Under the pieces are notes generated by a model. That model was not told the origin of the DNA and made no database searches. It saw nothing but the letters and a program-made list of their open reading frames with translations. A program made the position numbers and the translations under genes. 36,880 nt of DNA, taken from IMG/VR virus record IMGVR_UViG_3300009545_000044, positions 1-36,880 of that record; one strand, written 5' to 3'. The DNA comes from a virus. Position 1 is the stretch's first letter. Each line of letters starts with the position of its first letter. Positions 22,622 to 30,372 of the stretch are shown here, one piece after another.

Positions 22622-23389
22622 TTACGTGTCGGCGTGGGGTGGCCGAGACCACCGGCCTCCTCGGGCATCCCGAAGCGTGCCCCGGATGCCGGTGGCGGTG
22701 GCGGCCACGCGTCGTGGTGAGGCAGCTTTGACGGGTTCGGGTCGTGGGTCGGTCGTAGGGTCTGCATGCATGGGGTGACAGCGGCACCGCATCATCTGGC
22801 CGGTCGTGGTTGCCAAGAGGCGGGTGGCCTGATCACAGGTACCGCACCAGTTCGGCCGGTTCGGCTTGGGAATATCGTCCCCGTCGGCATCCATCTCACG
22901 TACGGGCACTGGGCGGACGTCCGGGTCTGTAACCTTTCCGTACAGGGGGTGGCAGCAGCACCGCGCCATCCGCCCCGACTCTTCTTGCCGCTGGCGGGTG
23001 ACCTCATCGCAGGTACCGCACCAATTCGGTCGGGCTGGTTTCGAGACCTCGTCCCCGTCGACAACCAGTATCGGAACTGGTCGGACGTCGGTGTCGAGCG
23101 GCTGCCCATACAGCGGGTGACAGCGGCAGCGTGTCACCGCCCCGGCCGCAGTGTCGGCCAGGCGGGTGCGCTCGTCACACGTGCCGCACCATGCCGTAAT
23201 TGGCCATCCTTCGACCTGCCGGGGCCCGTACCAAAGGTCTAGCAGCGGTTTGCCGTACTTCGGGCTACACCGGCATCGGGCTGGGACCTGTTCCTCACCC
23301 ACGGCGATGAGGATAAGGCGGGTGTCCCCGTCGCAATATCCGCACCATTTCGGCGCAGGTGGCGGTTCGACTCGTGGCTTGGCGGCGAT
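22622..23389 (-). CDS. Tandem zinc-ribbon protein, four units (255 aa from ATC)
   Basis: The protein repeats one unit four times: WCGxCDxxTR, 12-20 residues, then RCxCHP(L)YG. Examples are WCGYCDGDTRL, WCGTCDERTRL, WCGTCDEVTRQ, WCGTCDQATRL and RCRCHPLYGQP, RCCCHPLYGKV, RCRCHPMH. Each unit supplies a CxxC and a CxC, a plausible zinc ribbon, linked by Pro/Asp-rich segments (DVRPVPIL, DVRPVPVR). The usual start GTG 23302 would cut off the first CxxC. Upstream in frame there is no ATG/GTG/TTG, but ATC at 23387-23389 lies seven bases after GGAGGGAG and gives IAAKPRVEPPPAPKWCGYCD. It follows dnaB on the same strand, 66 bases away. Nucleic-acid or protein binding is likely. Confidence 0.65.
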   Translation of the reverse strand: MAAKPRVEPPPAPKWCGYCDGDTRLILIAVGEEQVPARCRCSPKYGKPLLDLWYGPRQVEGWPITAWCGTCDERTRLADTAAGAVTRCRCHPLYGQPLDTDVRPVPILVVDGDEVSKPARPNWCGTCDEVTRQRQEESGRMARCCCHPLYGKVTDPDVRPVPVREMDADGDDIPKPNRPNWCGTCDQATRLLATTTGQMMRCRCHPMHADPTTDPRPEPVKAASPRRVAATATGIRGTLRDARGGRWSRPPHADT

Positions 23390-23396
23390 GAGTGGG

Positions 23397-23404
23397 CTCC
23401 CTCC
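23397..23404 (-). promoter_or_regulatory. Shine-Dalgarno placing an ATC start for the zinc-ribbon gene
   Basis: Minus-strand GGAGGGAG is followed by seven bases and then ATC (23389-23387). It is the best ribosome site in the vicinity and no usual start codon lies at a fitting distance, so it decides the proposed ATC start. Confidence 0.45.
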
Positions 23405-23455
23405 GCGACGGCTTCGCTAAGGATCGAGTGCAAGTAGAAGCCTACGCTGGCGGGT

Positions 23456-24991
23456 CTACTTGGCCTCTGCTTCAGGGGTCTGCGTCGGGTCGGAGTCTTC
23501 TTCCGTATCCTGATCGTCGCGTAAGGCGGCGGATGTATCGTCGTCCCCATCAAGCCCGGCTTCATGCCTGGCGTTTCTGTGGTTGTCGGCGGTATCGACG
23601 AAGCGAGAGTAGTGACCTTGAAAGGCGACCTCGATCCAGGCAGTAGGACCGTGGCGGTGCTTGGCGATGAACATGTCGGCAAGTCCGGCGCGCGGAGATT
23701 CACGTTCGTAGGCATCTTCGCGGTGGAGCAGGACGACGAGGTCGGCCTGTTCTTCCAGGGTTCCGGAGTCGCGCAGGTCGGATAGCATCGGCCGCTTGTC
23801 CGTGCGCGCTTCGGGGTTCCGATTGAGTCCGGAGGTGGCGACGACGGGGATGCCCAGTTCCTTGGCCATCTGCTTCAGTCCCCGGGCGGTCTCGGCAATC
23901 TCCTGGTATCGGTTGTCCATGGGTCGGGTCCCGTATGTCAAGTCATTGATGCCGTCAACGATCGCCAGACGGAGGTCATGTCGCGCATGAAGGCGACGGC
24001 ACACAGCGCGGATATCGGTGAACGTCATGTTCGGCCGGTCCTGTATAAACAGCGGCGCCTCGGATACCGGGCCCATCCTGCGGGCAATCCTGGCCCAGTC
24101 CTCATCGCTCATCGTGCCGGAACGCACGTGATGCAGGAGGACCCGAGACTCAGCGGATAGAAGCCGAATAATCGTCTCGTTACGCGTGGTGTCCAAAGTG
24201 AACAGCACCGAAGTCAGGCCGTTGCGTACCGAACACGAGCGGGCTAGGTCTAGGGCAAGCGTGCTCTTGCCGACAGCTGCCCTCGCCCCGATGACAATAA
24301 GCTGGCCGGGACGCAGCCCGTTGGTGAGAAGGTCGAGCTCACGGAACCCGGTCGGAATCCCGAAGAACGTCCTAGGCCGGTTTGAGATGGCTTCGATCTC
24401 ATCGAGCGCGCACTCCATCGCCTCGGCGAGGGGCAGAGGCAGCTGTTCATCCCGCATCGACGGTTTGAAAATCTCCTGCTGCGCCATCTCAATAACACGG
24501 TCTGCGTCTTCGCTGGTTCGCGCGGCATAGCTGTGCGCGATGATCCTGCCGGAACTTTCAATGAGGCGCCGCAGCACCGCCTTCTCTCGGACAGTCTCGG
24601 CGTGGTGGCCAGTTTCCGCAGCGCTGGCGACGCTGTTGATCAGCGTGTGGATGTAGGCAGCGCCGCCCGCACGGTCAATGTCGCCGCCTTTGGTGAGTTT
24701 CGCGGCCACCGTCACCGGGTCGGCCGGCTCGCCAACGACGTACAAAGTGGCAATCGCCTCGAACACGATCCGGTGTGCGTGACGATAAAAGTCCCGACCG
24801 CTTACAACTTCAACGGCTTCTGCGATGGCGTCCTTCGACAGCAACATTCCGCCGAGCGTCGCCTGCTCAGCGGACAGGTCGTGCGGCGGAACACGCTCGA
24901 AGACCGGCTCGTCATCGCCGTCCGGGCTGTCTTGAACTGTGGCGGCCATGCCGACGACCGTATCTGACTCCCGACCGGCTTTTGGCTGCAT
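23456..24991 (-). CDS. dnaB: DnaB-type replicative helicase, divergent active site (511 aa)
   Basis: The N-terminal domain FERVPPHDLSAEQATLGGML and the central linker are close to Streptomyces DnaB, the hexameric fork helicase. Walker A is GARAAVGKST near residues 233-242. The arginine-finger region is kept (MFIAKHRHGPTAWIEVAFQG). Three usual landmarks differ: the FSLEM segment with the catalytic Glu reads FTLDT, the Walker B VVDYLQL reads IVDGIND, and the sensor Gln of SQLNR is Gly (SGLNRNPEAR). The enzyme may be altered in ATP turnover. The start is uncertain: ATG 24991 has a weak AGAAAG; ATG 24949 is also possible. It is divergent from the DpdA-like operon. Confidence 0.88.
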   Translation of the reverse strand: MQPKAGRESDTVVGMAATVQDSPDGDDEPVFERVPPHDLSAEQATLGGMLLSKDAIAEAVEVVSGRDFYRHAHRIVFEAIATLYVVGEPADPVTVAAKLTKGGDIDRAGGAAYIHTLINSVASAAETGHHAETVREKAVLRRLIESSGRIIAHSYAARTSEDADRVIEMAQQEIFKPSMRDEQLPLPLAEAMECALDEIEAISNRPRTFFGIPTGFRELDLLTNGLRPGQLIVIGARAAVGKSTLALDLARSCSVRNGLTSVLFTLDTTRNETIIRLLSAESRVLLHHVRSGTMSDEDWARIARRMGPVSEAPLFIQDRPNMTFTDIRAVCRRLHARHDLRLAIVDGINDLTYGTRPMDNRYQEIAETARGLKQMAKELGIPVVATSGLNRNPEARTDKRPMLSDLRDSGTLEEQADLVVLLHREDAYERESPRAGLADMFIAKHRHGPTAWIEVAFQGHYSRFVDTADNHRNARHEAGLDGDDDTSAALRDDQDTEEDSDPTQTPEAEAK

Positions 24992-25110
24992 CGACGCTTT
25001 CTGCACCACAAGAAACCCATTGATGGTTTCTGCGCTTGCCAGCCACAGTAAGCAGCTTTTTTGCATTGCTAAATCAAGACAATGACATATTTGACAATGT
25101 TGGAGCAGCC
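24992..25110. promoter_or_regulatory. Divergent control region between dnaB and the DpdA-like operon
   Basis: The 119 bases are much more AT-rich than the flanks, as expected of promoters. A 7+7 inverted repeat AGAAACC (25011-25017) and GGTTTCT (25025-25031) with a seven-base spacer is a good operator candidate. TTGCAT near 25063 and AT-rich sequence 17 bases further could be rightward promoter elements, but the match is weak. Confidence 0.5.
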
Positions 25111-26667
25111 ATGCTCTACCTGTCCACGCCCTCCAGTCCGGCAGTGCGCGCGGCAATGTCGGCCGGGCTGATCGGCTGCATGACCACCCCGAACCAGCAC
25201 AACCGGATCCCGGCAGGGGCGACCTGGGCCGCGGACAACGGGAAGTTCGGGGCTCACTACGTCGGGGACGACGCCTGGCTGTCCTGGCTCGCTCGGATGG
25301 TCCGGCTCTACGGCACCGAACAGTGCCTGTTCGCCGTGGCCCCGGACGTACCCTTCGACGCCGCCGCGACGCTGAAATGCTCCCAGCGCTGGCTCGCCAT
25401 GATCCAGGCGCTGGGGTTGCCGGCGGCGTTCTGCGCCCAGGACGGCGCCGAGGCCGACGGCATGGTGGAGTGGGACACCTTTGATGTGCTGTTCATCGCC
25501 GGGTCCACGGCTTTCAAGCTCGGCGAGCATGCTAAAGCCCTGGCTGCCGAGGCGATCCCACGCGGCAAGATCGTGCACGTTGGCCGCGTGAACTCCCGTA
25601 AGCGGCTGCTGATCGCCCAGGGATACGGCGCGGCCTCCTGCGACGGTACTTTCCTGCGCTACGGCCCTGACAAGAACCTCCCGAAGGTCCTGGAATGGCT
25701 GGGCCAGGACCAGGCCGCCGCTGCTGTTCGCGTTGGCGCTGACCTGTCCGGCCGACCACGGCACTGGCACCCCAAGCCGTCGTCGTGGATCCGCGCCGAC
25801 GGCCGGATCCACGCCCCCGAGGGCTACCGCACCCACCTGGTCCACGGGGTGCACTGCGACGAGCGGGACTGCCCGGAGTGCATCCACGACTGCGACTGCG
25901 CCCGCTGCGACGGCTGGTGCCGATGCGACCGACCGCCGAACCCGCTCCTTCCTGGAGGCGAGATGCGCTTCTCCGACGACGGCCGCCTGACCCCGGCCGG
26001 CCTGCTGGCGCTGGCTGATGAGCTGGCCGATGCCCTGGGCCCGCCGTGGTTCCACGACCGCACGAACCAGATGTACTACCGCACCGAGCTGGCCAGTCCC
26101 GAGGACGAGTGGCGCATCAGCATCGAGGTCGCCCCCGGTCGGCACAAGGCAACAGCCACGGGCCTGACTCCGAGCTTGGATGGCCGGTGGTGGAGCGACT
26201 GCGACAAGGCGACGATCGGGTTCACCGCCAGCCGCGACCCGGAGGCGATCGTCGCGGACATGCGCCGCCGCCTGTTCCCCGCCTACGCCCGCGCCCTGTC
26301 CATTGAGCGCGCCAGCATCGCCGCCGAACTGGTTCGCCGCAACTATTTCGCCAAGCAGGCCGGGCGCCTTCAGGCCCGCCTGCCAGCTGATGCCCGCCCC
26401 GATCTGAGTGTGCGGGACCACCGATTCGACGCGCACTGGAAGGGCCGCAACGGGTCATACAACCGCGTCGGCCTCGACCACCTCGGCAACACCGTCCGCC
26501 TGGATCTACGCGAGGTGCCGGTGTCGGTCGCGTGCGCCGTCATCGATCTGCTCGGCGGGACCACCCTGGCCCGTCCCAGAACGCGCCGCCGAAGCAGCGC
26601 GCCGCGCCGGCACGCCCGGCGCCGCGCGGCGTCCCGGCGCGGTCGGGCCAAGGCTGGTCGGCCATGA
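25111..26667 (+). CDS. DpdA/tRNA-guanine transglycosylase-like protein with Cys cluster and extra domain (518 aa)
   Basis: Residues 1-200 fit the DpdA/TGT-like barrel that exchanges guanine for a 7-deazaguanine base in phage DNA: MLYLSTPSSPAVRAAMSAGL, TWAADNGKFG, FAVAPDVPFDAAATL with a likely catalytic Asp at 79, DVLFIAGSTAFKLGEHAKAL, VHVGRVNSRKRLLIAQGYGA and SCDGTFLRYGPDKNLPKVLE. Residues 249-272 are a dense Cys cluster (CPECIHDCDCARCDGWCRCD), a probable zinc site. From about 285 a second domain follows, also present in the next gene (KATIGFTASRDPEAIVADMR). An internal ATG at 25963 with GGAGG could make it separately. The main start ATG 25111 has TGGAG upstream. No 7-deazaguanine synthesis genes are visible, so the base would come from the host. 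The family call is by motif memory. Confidence 0.6.
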   Translation: MLYLSTPSSPAVRAAMSAGLIGCMTTPNQHNRIPAGATWAADNGKFGAHYVGDDAWLSWLARMVRLYGTEQCLFAVAPDVPFDAAATLKCSQRWLAMIQALGLPAAFCAQDGAEADGMVEWDTFDVLFIAGSTAFKLGEHAKALAAEAIPRGKIVHVGRVNSRKRLLIAQGYGAASCDGTFLRYGPDKNLPKVLEWLGQDQAAAAVRVGADLSGRPRHWHPKPSSWIRADGRIHAPEGYRTHLVHGVHCDERDCPECIHDCDCARCDGWCRCDRPPNPLLPGGEMRFSDDGRLTPAGLLALADELADALGPPWFHDRTNQMYYRTELASPEDEWRISIEVAPGRHKATATGLTPSLDGRWWSDCDKATIGFTASRDPEAIVADMRRRLFPAYARALSIERASIAAELVRRNYFAKQAGRLQARLPADARPDLSVRDHRFDAHWKGRNGSYNRVGLDHLGNTVRLDLREVPVSVACAVIDLLGGTTLARPRTRRRSSAPRRHARRRAASRRGRAKAGRP

Positions 26668-27350
26668 ACGGCCCGACAGCGGCGCAGGTTGCCGCAGCCA
26701 TCGCCTACGAGCTCGACGGGTGGCAGGCGGTCGCGGACCGCTATGGCCACCCTGAGTGGGTCGAGCTGCACAGCCCGGCCGGGGACGTGATTCAGCTGCG
26801 CGTCGGCCTGCACTGGATCGAAGCCCGAGGCATGCACGACCAGGACCTCGGCCGGACCCGCCACTGGGATGTCTCAGGGTATCGCAGTGCCGACATCGGG
26901 TTCAGCGCGACTAAGAGCGCAGCCCGGATGGCCGGAGAGATCCGGCGCCGCCTGCTGCCGACCGTGTCGGAAAACAATCGGGTCCTGGACGCCAAAGCAG
27001 ACCTGATCGCCGAAGGCCGTGCTGCCGACGACGCCCTGTTTGCCGCCGCCGAGAAGCTGTTCCCCCGGCTGCACTGGCGCGACAACGACGACCGGCGCCG
27101 CGACGAGGCGGTGGCCTGGGGACACGGCGACAGCATCACCCTTGAGTTCCGTCTAGACATGTGGCCCCACGACAGGCACTGCACCCTGGCATTCAGCAGC
27201 CTGTCCCGCGCCGAGGTGAGGACACTGATCCGCGCTGCCGCTGCACTGCGCACACCGCCGTCGCCGTCAAGACCTGCCCGTTCGCAGCGGGCGCGTAGCC
27301 ATGCCCGGCGTCGACGTCGCGCGCGTACGGGGGTGAAGAGTTCCCGATGA
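26664..27350 (+). CDS. Paralogue of the C-terminal domain of the DpdA-like protein (228 aa)
   Basis: ATG 26664 overlaps the previous stop (ATGA). Segments ADIGFSATKSAARMAGEIRR and LTLAFSSLSRAEVRTLIRAA-like DRHCTLAFSSLSRAEVRTL correspond to ATIGFTASRDPEAIVADMRR and TVRLDLREVPVSVACAVIDL of the preceding protein, with an acidic/His-rich middle (LFPRLHWRDNDDRRRDEAVA). The end is a very basic tail (SQRARSHARRRRRARTG), as is the end of its neighbour, suggesting DNA contact. It is probably a partner of the same complex. Its biochemical role is unknown. Confidence 0.58.
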   Translation: MNGPTAAQVAAAIAYELDGWQAVADRYGHPEWVELHSPAGDVIQLRVGLHWIEARGMHDQDLGRTRHWDVSGYRSADIGFSATKSAARMAGEIRRRLLPTVSENNRVLDAKADLIAEGRAADDALFAAAEKLFPRLHWRDNDDRRRDEAVAWGHGDSITLEFRLDMWPHDRHCTLAFSSLSRAEVRTLIRAAAALRTPPSPSRPARSQRARSHARRRRRARTGVKSSR

Positions 27351-28027
27351 ACCGAGACAGCACAGTCACGGCCGTTGTGGTGGTGCCGCTGGAACTCGGC
27401 GCAGTACTGCGCATCCTGTCCGAGGACGTCGACCTGGCACGCGGCACCGTCCGCTGGGTAGTGCGCGGCCCACGCATCACCGGCGTGGTGTGGCTGACCC
27501 GCGAAGACTCCTGGGACGTCGGCGACGACCCCGACGACCCGGCCAACTTCCGCTGTCGGGTGTACTCCGGGGACTCCACCGGCGTGCGCGACCGCCACAA
27601 CGACGTGGTCCGCACCAACCCGCTGTCCTGCTACGGCGTCCCGGCCAGCCGTTACCGGCTCGGCGAGCGCATGGCGCACCTGCACGAACTCGCCGCCGAT
27701 CCGATCCCTGACCGGAACGACTACGCCGGCGTCACTGCCGCAGCCCGCCGAACCGTCGATATCCGCCACGCCCTCGTCCGGCATGCCCTGTCCGCACCAT
27801 GGCTCGCCGACCTGCTGTGGACCTGGCGGCTCCAGACCGCCGTGAAAATCTCCGCCCGAGCCACCGCCGACCGAGTCCGGGCACTCGACACCATCCGCGC
27901 CGCCCGCTCCACAATCCGCCGCGCCCAGCACGTGCTCGATGCAGTCGCCAACGAAAGCACCGAAGCCACGGCCCGCAGCATCACCCCGCTGGCACGCGAC
28001 GGCTTCGACCTGCACCAACCCAGCTGA
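27347..28027 (+). CDS. Third gene of the DpdA-like operon, unknown (226 aa)
   Basis: ATG 27347 overlaps the previous stop (ATGA), making three coupled genes. Residues 1-95 are beta-rich (TAVVVVPLELGAVLRILSED, GTVRWVVRGPRITGVVWLTR); the rest is helical (RRTVDIRHALVRHALSAPWL, DTIRAARSTIRRAQHVLDAV). There is no known motif. Translational coupling argues that it serves the same process as the first two genes. Confidence 0.55.
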   Translation: MNRDSTVTAVVVVPLELGAVLRILSEDVDLARGTVRWVVRGPRITGVVWLTREDSWDVGDDPDDPANFRCRVYSGDSTGVRDRHNDVVRTNPLSCYGVPASRYRLGERMAHLHELAADPIPDRNDYAGVTAAARRTVDIRHALVRHALSAPWLADLLWTWRLQTAVKISARATADRVRALDTIRAARSTIRRAQHVLDAVANESTEATARSITPLARDGFDLHQPS

Positions 28028-28135
28028 CGCCTCGACCCGGACGATTCCGCTGCTGCGGTCTGAACGCACCCGCATCCCGTACCCCACAAGGACACACATC
28101 TTGAAGTACGCCATCAGCGTCGAGGGGAGCCGCCG

Positions 28136-29347
28136 ATGATCCCGATCGACATCGCCACCATCGCCGACCGCCTGGCCGCCGAACGCGAACCGGCGCTCGC
28201 TGGCACGACTTCCCGCACCGGGGGCCGGCTCCTGGCCCAGCGCATCGAGCACCTCATCGACGACGCCGCCGTGGCCGGGGCGTTCGCTGATCTGGCCGAC
28301 CGGCCCAGCGTCGAAGTCACCGACCTCACCGGCGCCGACCGCAGCGTCTGGCTCTGCCTGGAGTTCGACCGCGACCAGCACCTGCTGCGCGCCGGACCCG
28401 TCCCGATCGGTGAACTCGCCCCCACCGGCGTGGCCGACGCTGGGGACATCGCCGCGGTCCTGGTCCGCATCCGGCGCCCGATGAGCATCGCCGTGCTACT
28501 AGACACCAAGGCGGTGCGCTCGGATCAGGTGAGTGTGTGTCCGCGCACTTCCCGGACCGGACCGCTGCGGCTGTCGATCTCCGGCACCGCACTGGATGAG
28601 ACGGTCCTGGACGCGACCCGCATCACCTGCCTGGACGCCTACAAGCAGCCCACCGGCGACAGCATGTCCCTAGGCGCAGCGCTCGCCGCAGTGCGCGACA
28701 ACCCTCTCACCAACGCCCAGGCCTACGGCCCCGACCCCATCCCAGCCCGGATTGAAGCCCTATGGCGGCACGCCGAACAGACCGAACTGGACATCGCCGC
28801 TCAGCACCTCCCCGCCAGCTCGGACCTGCCGGTCTACGCAGCCGGCAACCTGGTCCGCGCGCTCATCGACACCATCGCCAATCCCACGGCGGACCCGACA
28901 GCCGACGTCGAAGGCCCGGTGACGGTGACGTGCCGCAAGCGGCGCGAGGCCTGCACCGAACTCCTCACCTCCGGCGCCCACGCTCAGCACTTCGTCTTCG
29001 AGCGAGCCGCCGAGATGCCGCACCCCGAGGCCGTTCAGACCCGCGCGTGGATCGATGCCATTCACGCCGACGTCGTCCGGGCCACGGAGACGGCACTGCT
29101 GCTGTCGAACCTCGCCGAGACCGCCGAGCGACACGGCGAGCCGCGGACGGCACGCACCGCTGACACGGAAGCAGAACGCCACATGCAGAGGACCGGACGC
29201 ACCGTGGTGAACGCCTGGTTCGCTGCAACCGAAGCTCTACGCGCCACCGAGCCCGCCCAGAACCGCAGTAAGGCCGTCGCAGCGTGGGAACGCCGCACAG
29301 GCTGGGCGTTCGCAGGCGACTTGCGGCTGAGCACCAGCACAGCATGA
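28136..29347 (+). CDS. Large protein of unknown function (403 aa)
   Basis: ATG 28136 follows GAGGGGAGCCGCCG. The first part is alpha/beta (PIDIATIADRLAAEREPALA, VWLCLEFDRDQHLLRAG) and contains VSVCPRTSRTGPLRLSISG. The second part is strongly helical and Ala-rich (RIEALWRHAEQTELDIAAQH, THAEROUS-free region with ETALLLSNLAETAERHGEP). No signal, membrane helix or catalytic motif is seen. A very short frame from TTG 28101 (12 codons) ends across this start and could couple translation, but is not itself convincing. Confidence 0.55.
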   Translation: MIPIDIATIADRLAAEREPALAGTTSRTGGRLLAQRIEHLIDDAAVAGAFADLADRPSVEVTDLTGADRSVWLCLEFDRDQHLLRAGPVPIGELAPTGVADAGDIAAVLVRIRRPMSIAVLLDTKAVRSDQVSVCPRTSRTGPLRLSISGTALDETVLDATRITCLDAYKQPTGDSMSLGAALAAVRDNPLTNAQAYGPDPIPARIEALWRHAEQTELDIAAQHLPASSDLPVYAAGNLVRALIDTIANPTADPTADVEGPVTVTCRKRREACTELLTSGAHAQHFVFERAAEMPHPEAVQTRAWIDAIHADVVRATETALLLSNLAETAERHGEPRTARTADTEAERHMQRTGRTVVNAWFAATEALRATEPAQNRSKAVAAWERRTGWAFAGDLRLSTSTA

Positions 29348-29439
29348 TCGGCAGCGCCCGAATGGCCACCGGAAAACGTGGCACCATGGATTCCGCACCG
29401 CCAGGCTAACGCCTGCGAACGGGATCTGGGAGGCCGCGC

Positions 29440-30108
29440 ATGACGATCAACGCCAACACCGTTGTGTTCGTCGGCCTACCCGAGATCGCGAAGATCGTAG
29501 GCTTGACTCGCACACGCATCCACGAGATTGCGGACAACCCCGACTCTGCACTCCGCGTACTCGGGAAGAACGACGCCGTGATTGGTGGCAGACCCGCCTG
29601 GGTACTGTCTCCACTTCTTGCACGTTTGGTCGCCGCGGGCTACACGCCAAGGGATGCAGTAGTCGCAACGCTACGGGAGGAGCGCTCGGTACCAGCGGGC
29701 TGCGTTCCGCTGGGCATCGCTGAAGCTGCCGAGGTCTTGGGAACCAGTGTCGAAACGGTACGGAGCCGGGTTGAAGCCGGAACGTCCGCCGCCGTGTTGT
29801 TCAAGTTCGGACGCGATCGGGCGTTGGACTTGAACGAACTCTTGGCAAAAGCAGCGGAACGCGGACACCCAGTCGATGACGACGCAGCTCAAAGGTGGCG
29901 TCGGATCAACGGCGGCGGAACAACAAATTCGGCCGTCGTCGCCTCAGTGCGCCTCGTCTGCGGCGTAACAGCTGACGATGGGGATACTGCGTTGCACGAG
30001 GTCACACGTCTGCTTCAGAGCCCGGAGCTTCTCAACGCCGCACTCGCGACGCTGGGGCTCCGAGTTGTGTCTAGCACCGTCGAGTCAATTGAGCCTCTCC
30101 CTATCTAG
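29440..30108 (+). CDS. Regulator with two helix-turn-helix-like segments (222 aa)
   Basis: ATG 29440 follows GGGAGGCCGCGC. Two segments look like DNA-reading helix-turn-helix units of the excisionase/MerR kind: LPEIAKIVGLTRTRIHEIAD (residues about 13-32) and LGIAEAAEVLGTSVETVRSR (about 91-110). The C-terminal third is alpha/beta with VASVRLVCGVTADDGDTALH, perhaps for ligand or partner binding. Third codon positions are less GC-biased than those of its neighbours. It lies just upstream of the DUF2637-like gene and might regulate it. A two-headed binder could recognise a pair of half sites. Confidence 0.55.
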   Translation: MTINANTVVFVGLPEIAKIVGLTRTRIHEIADNPDSALRVLGKNDAVIGGRPAWVLSPLLARLVAAGYTPRDAVVATLREERSVPAGCVPLGIAEAAEVLGTSVETVRSRVEAGTSAAVLFKFGRDRALDLNELLAKAAERGHPVDDDAAQRWRRINGGGTTNSAVVASVRLVCGVTADDGDTALHEVTRLLQSPELLNAALATLGLRVVSSTVESIEPLPI

Positions 30109-30153
30109 TAGTCAATCGGCTCTTCACTTCGAACTCTGCTATCGCCCGCGCGT

Positions 30154-30178
30154 CCCGCGGCCATGCTTGCGCCGCGGG
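30154..30178 (+). terminator. Hairpin after the helix-turn-helix gene
   Basis: CCCGCGGC (30154-30161) and GCCGCGGG (30171-30178) form eight perfect GC pairs with a nine-base loop, 45 bases after the stop. There is no T run. Termination is likely but not certain. Confidence 0.5.
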
Positions 30179-30303
30179 TAGATTCCTGCTCCCACCCGCT
30201 GGTAGCCGCCAAGGATCGGCGGCGACCGTGGTTACCGGTGAGGGCAGAGGTGTCTGCCGCACCCAACACACTCATCCGTGAGCAATCTCAGCGGAAGATC
30301 AAA

Positions 30304-30336
30304 GCCCATGGTGGGTAGCGCAGCCCACCGATGGGC
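30304..30336 (+). promoter_or_regulatory. Bulged hairpin/dyad upstream of the DUF2637-like gene
   Basis: GCCCATGGTGGG (30304-30315) and CCCACCGATGGGC (30324-30336) pair over 12 positions with one extra base and an eight-base loop. The right arm contains CCACCGATGG (30325-30334), one mismatch from the CCACCGGTGG palindrome repeated inside the gene. It lies 37 bases before the start, a position suited to an operator read by the same protein. Confidence 0.45.
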
Positions 30337-30372
30337 CGGTTTCCACTACTCCTCCGAGTCTTGAGGAGGTCA

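Noticed and set aside
25069-26436. Long minus-strand frame opposite the DpdA-like gene
   Set aside because: Composition is that of an antisense shadow and the plus-strand gene has clear motifs and a ribosome site.
28101-28139. 12-codon leader peptide before the 403-residue gene
   Set aside because: No ribosome site and no attenuator-like structure; the overlap may be chance.
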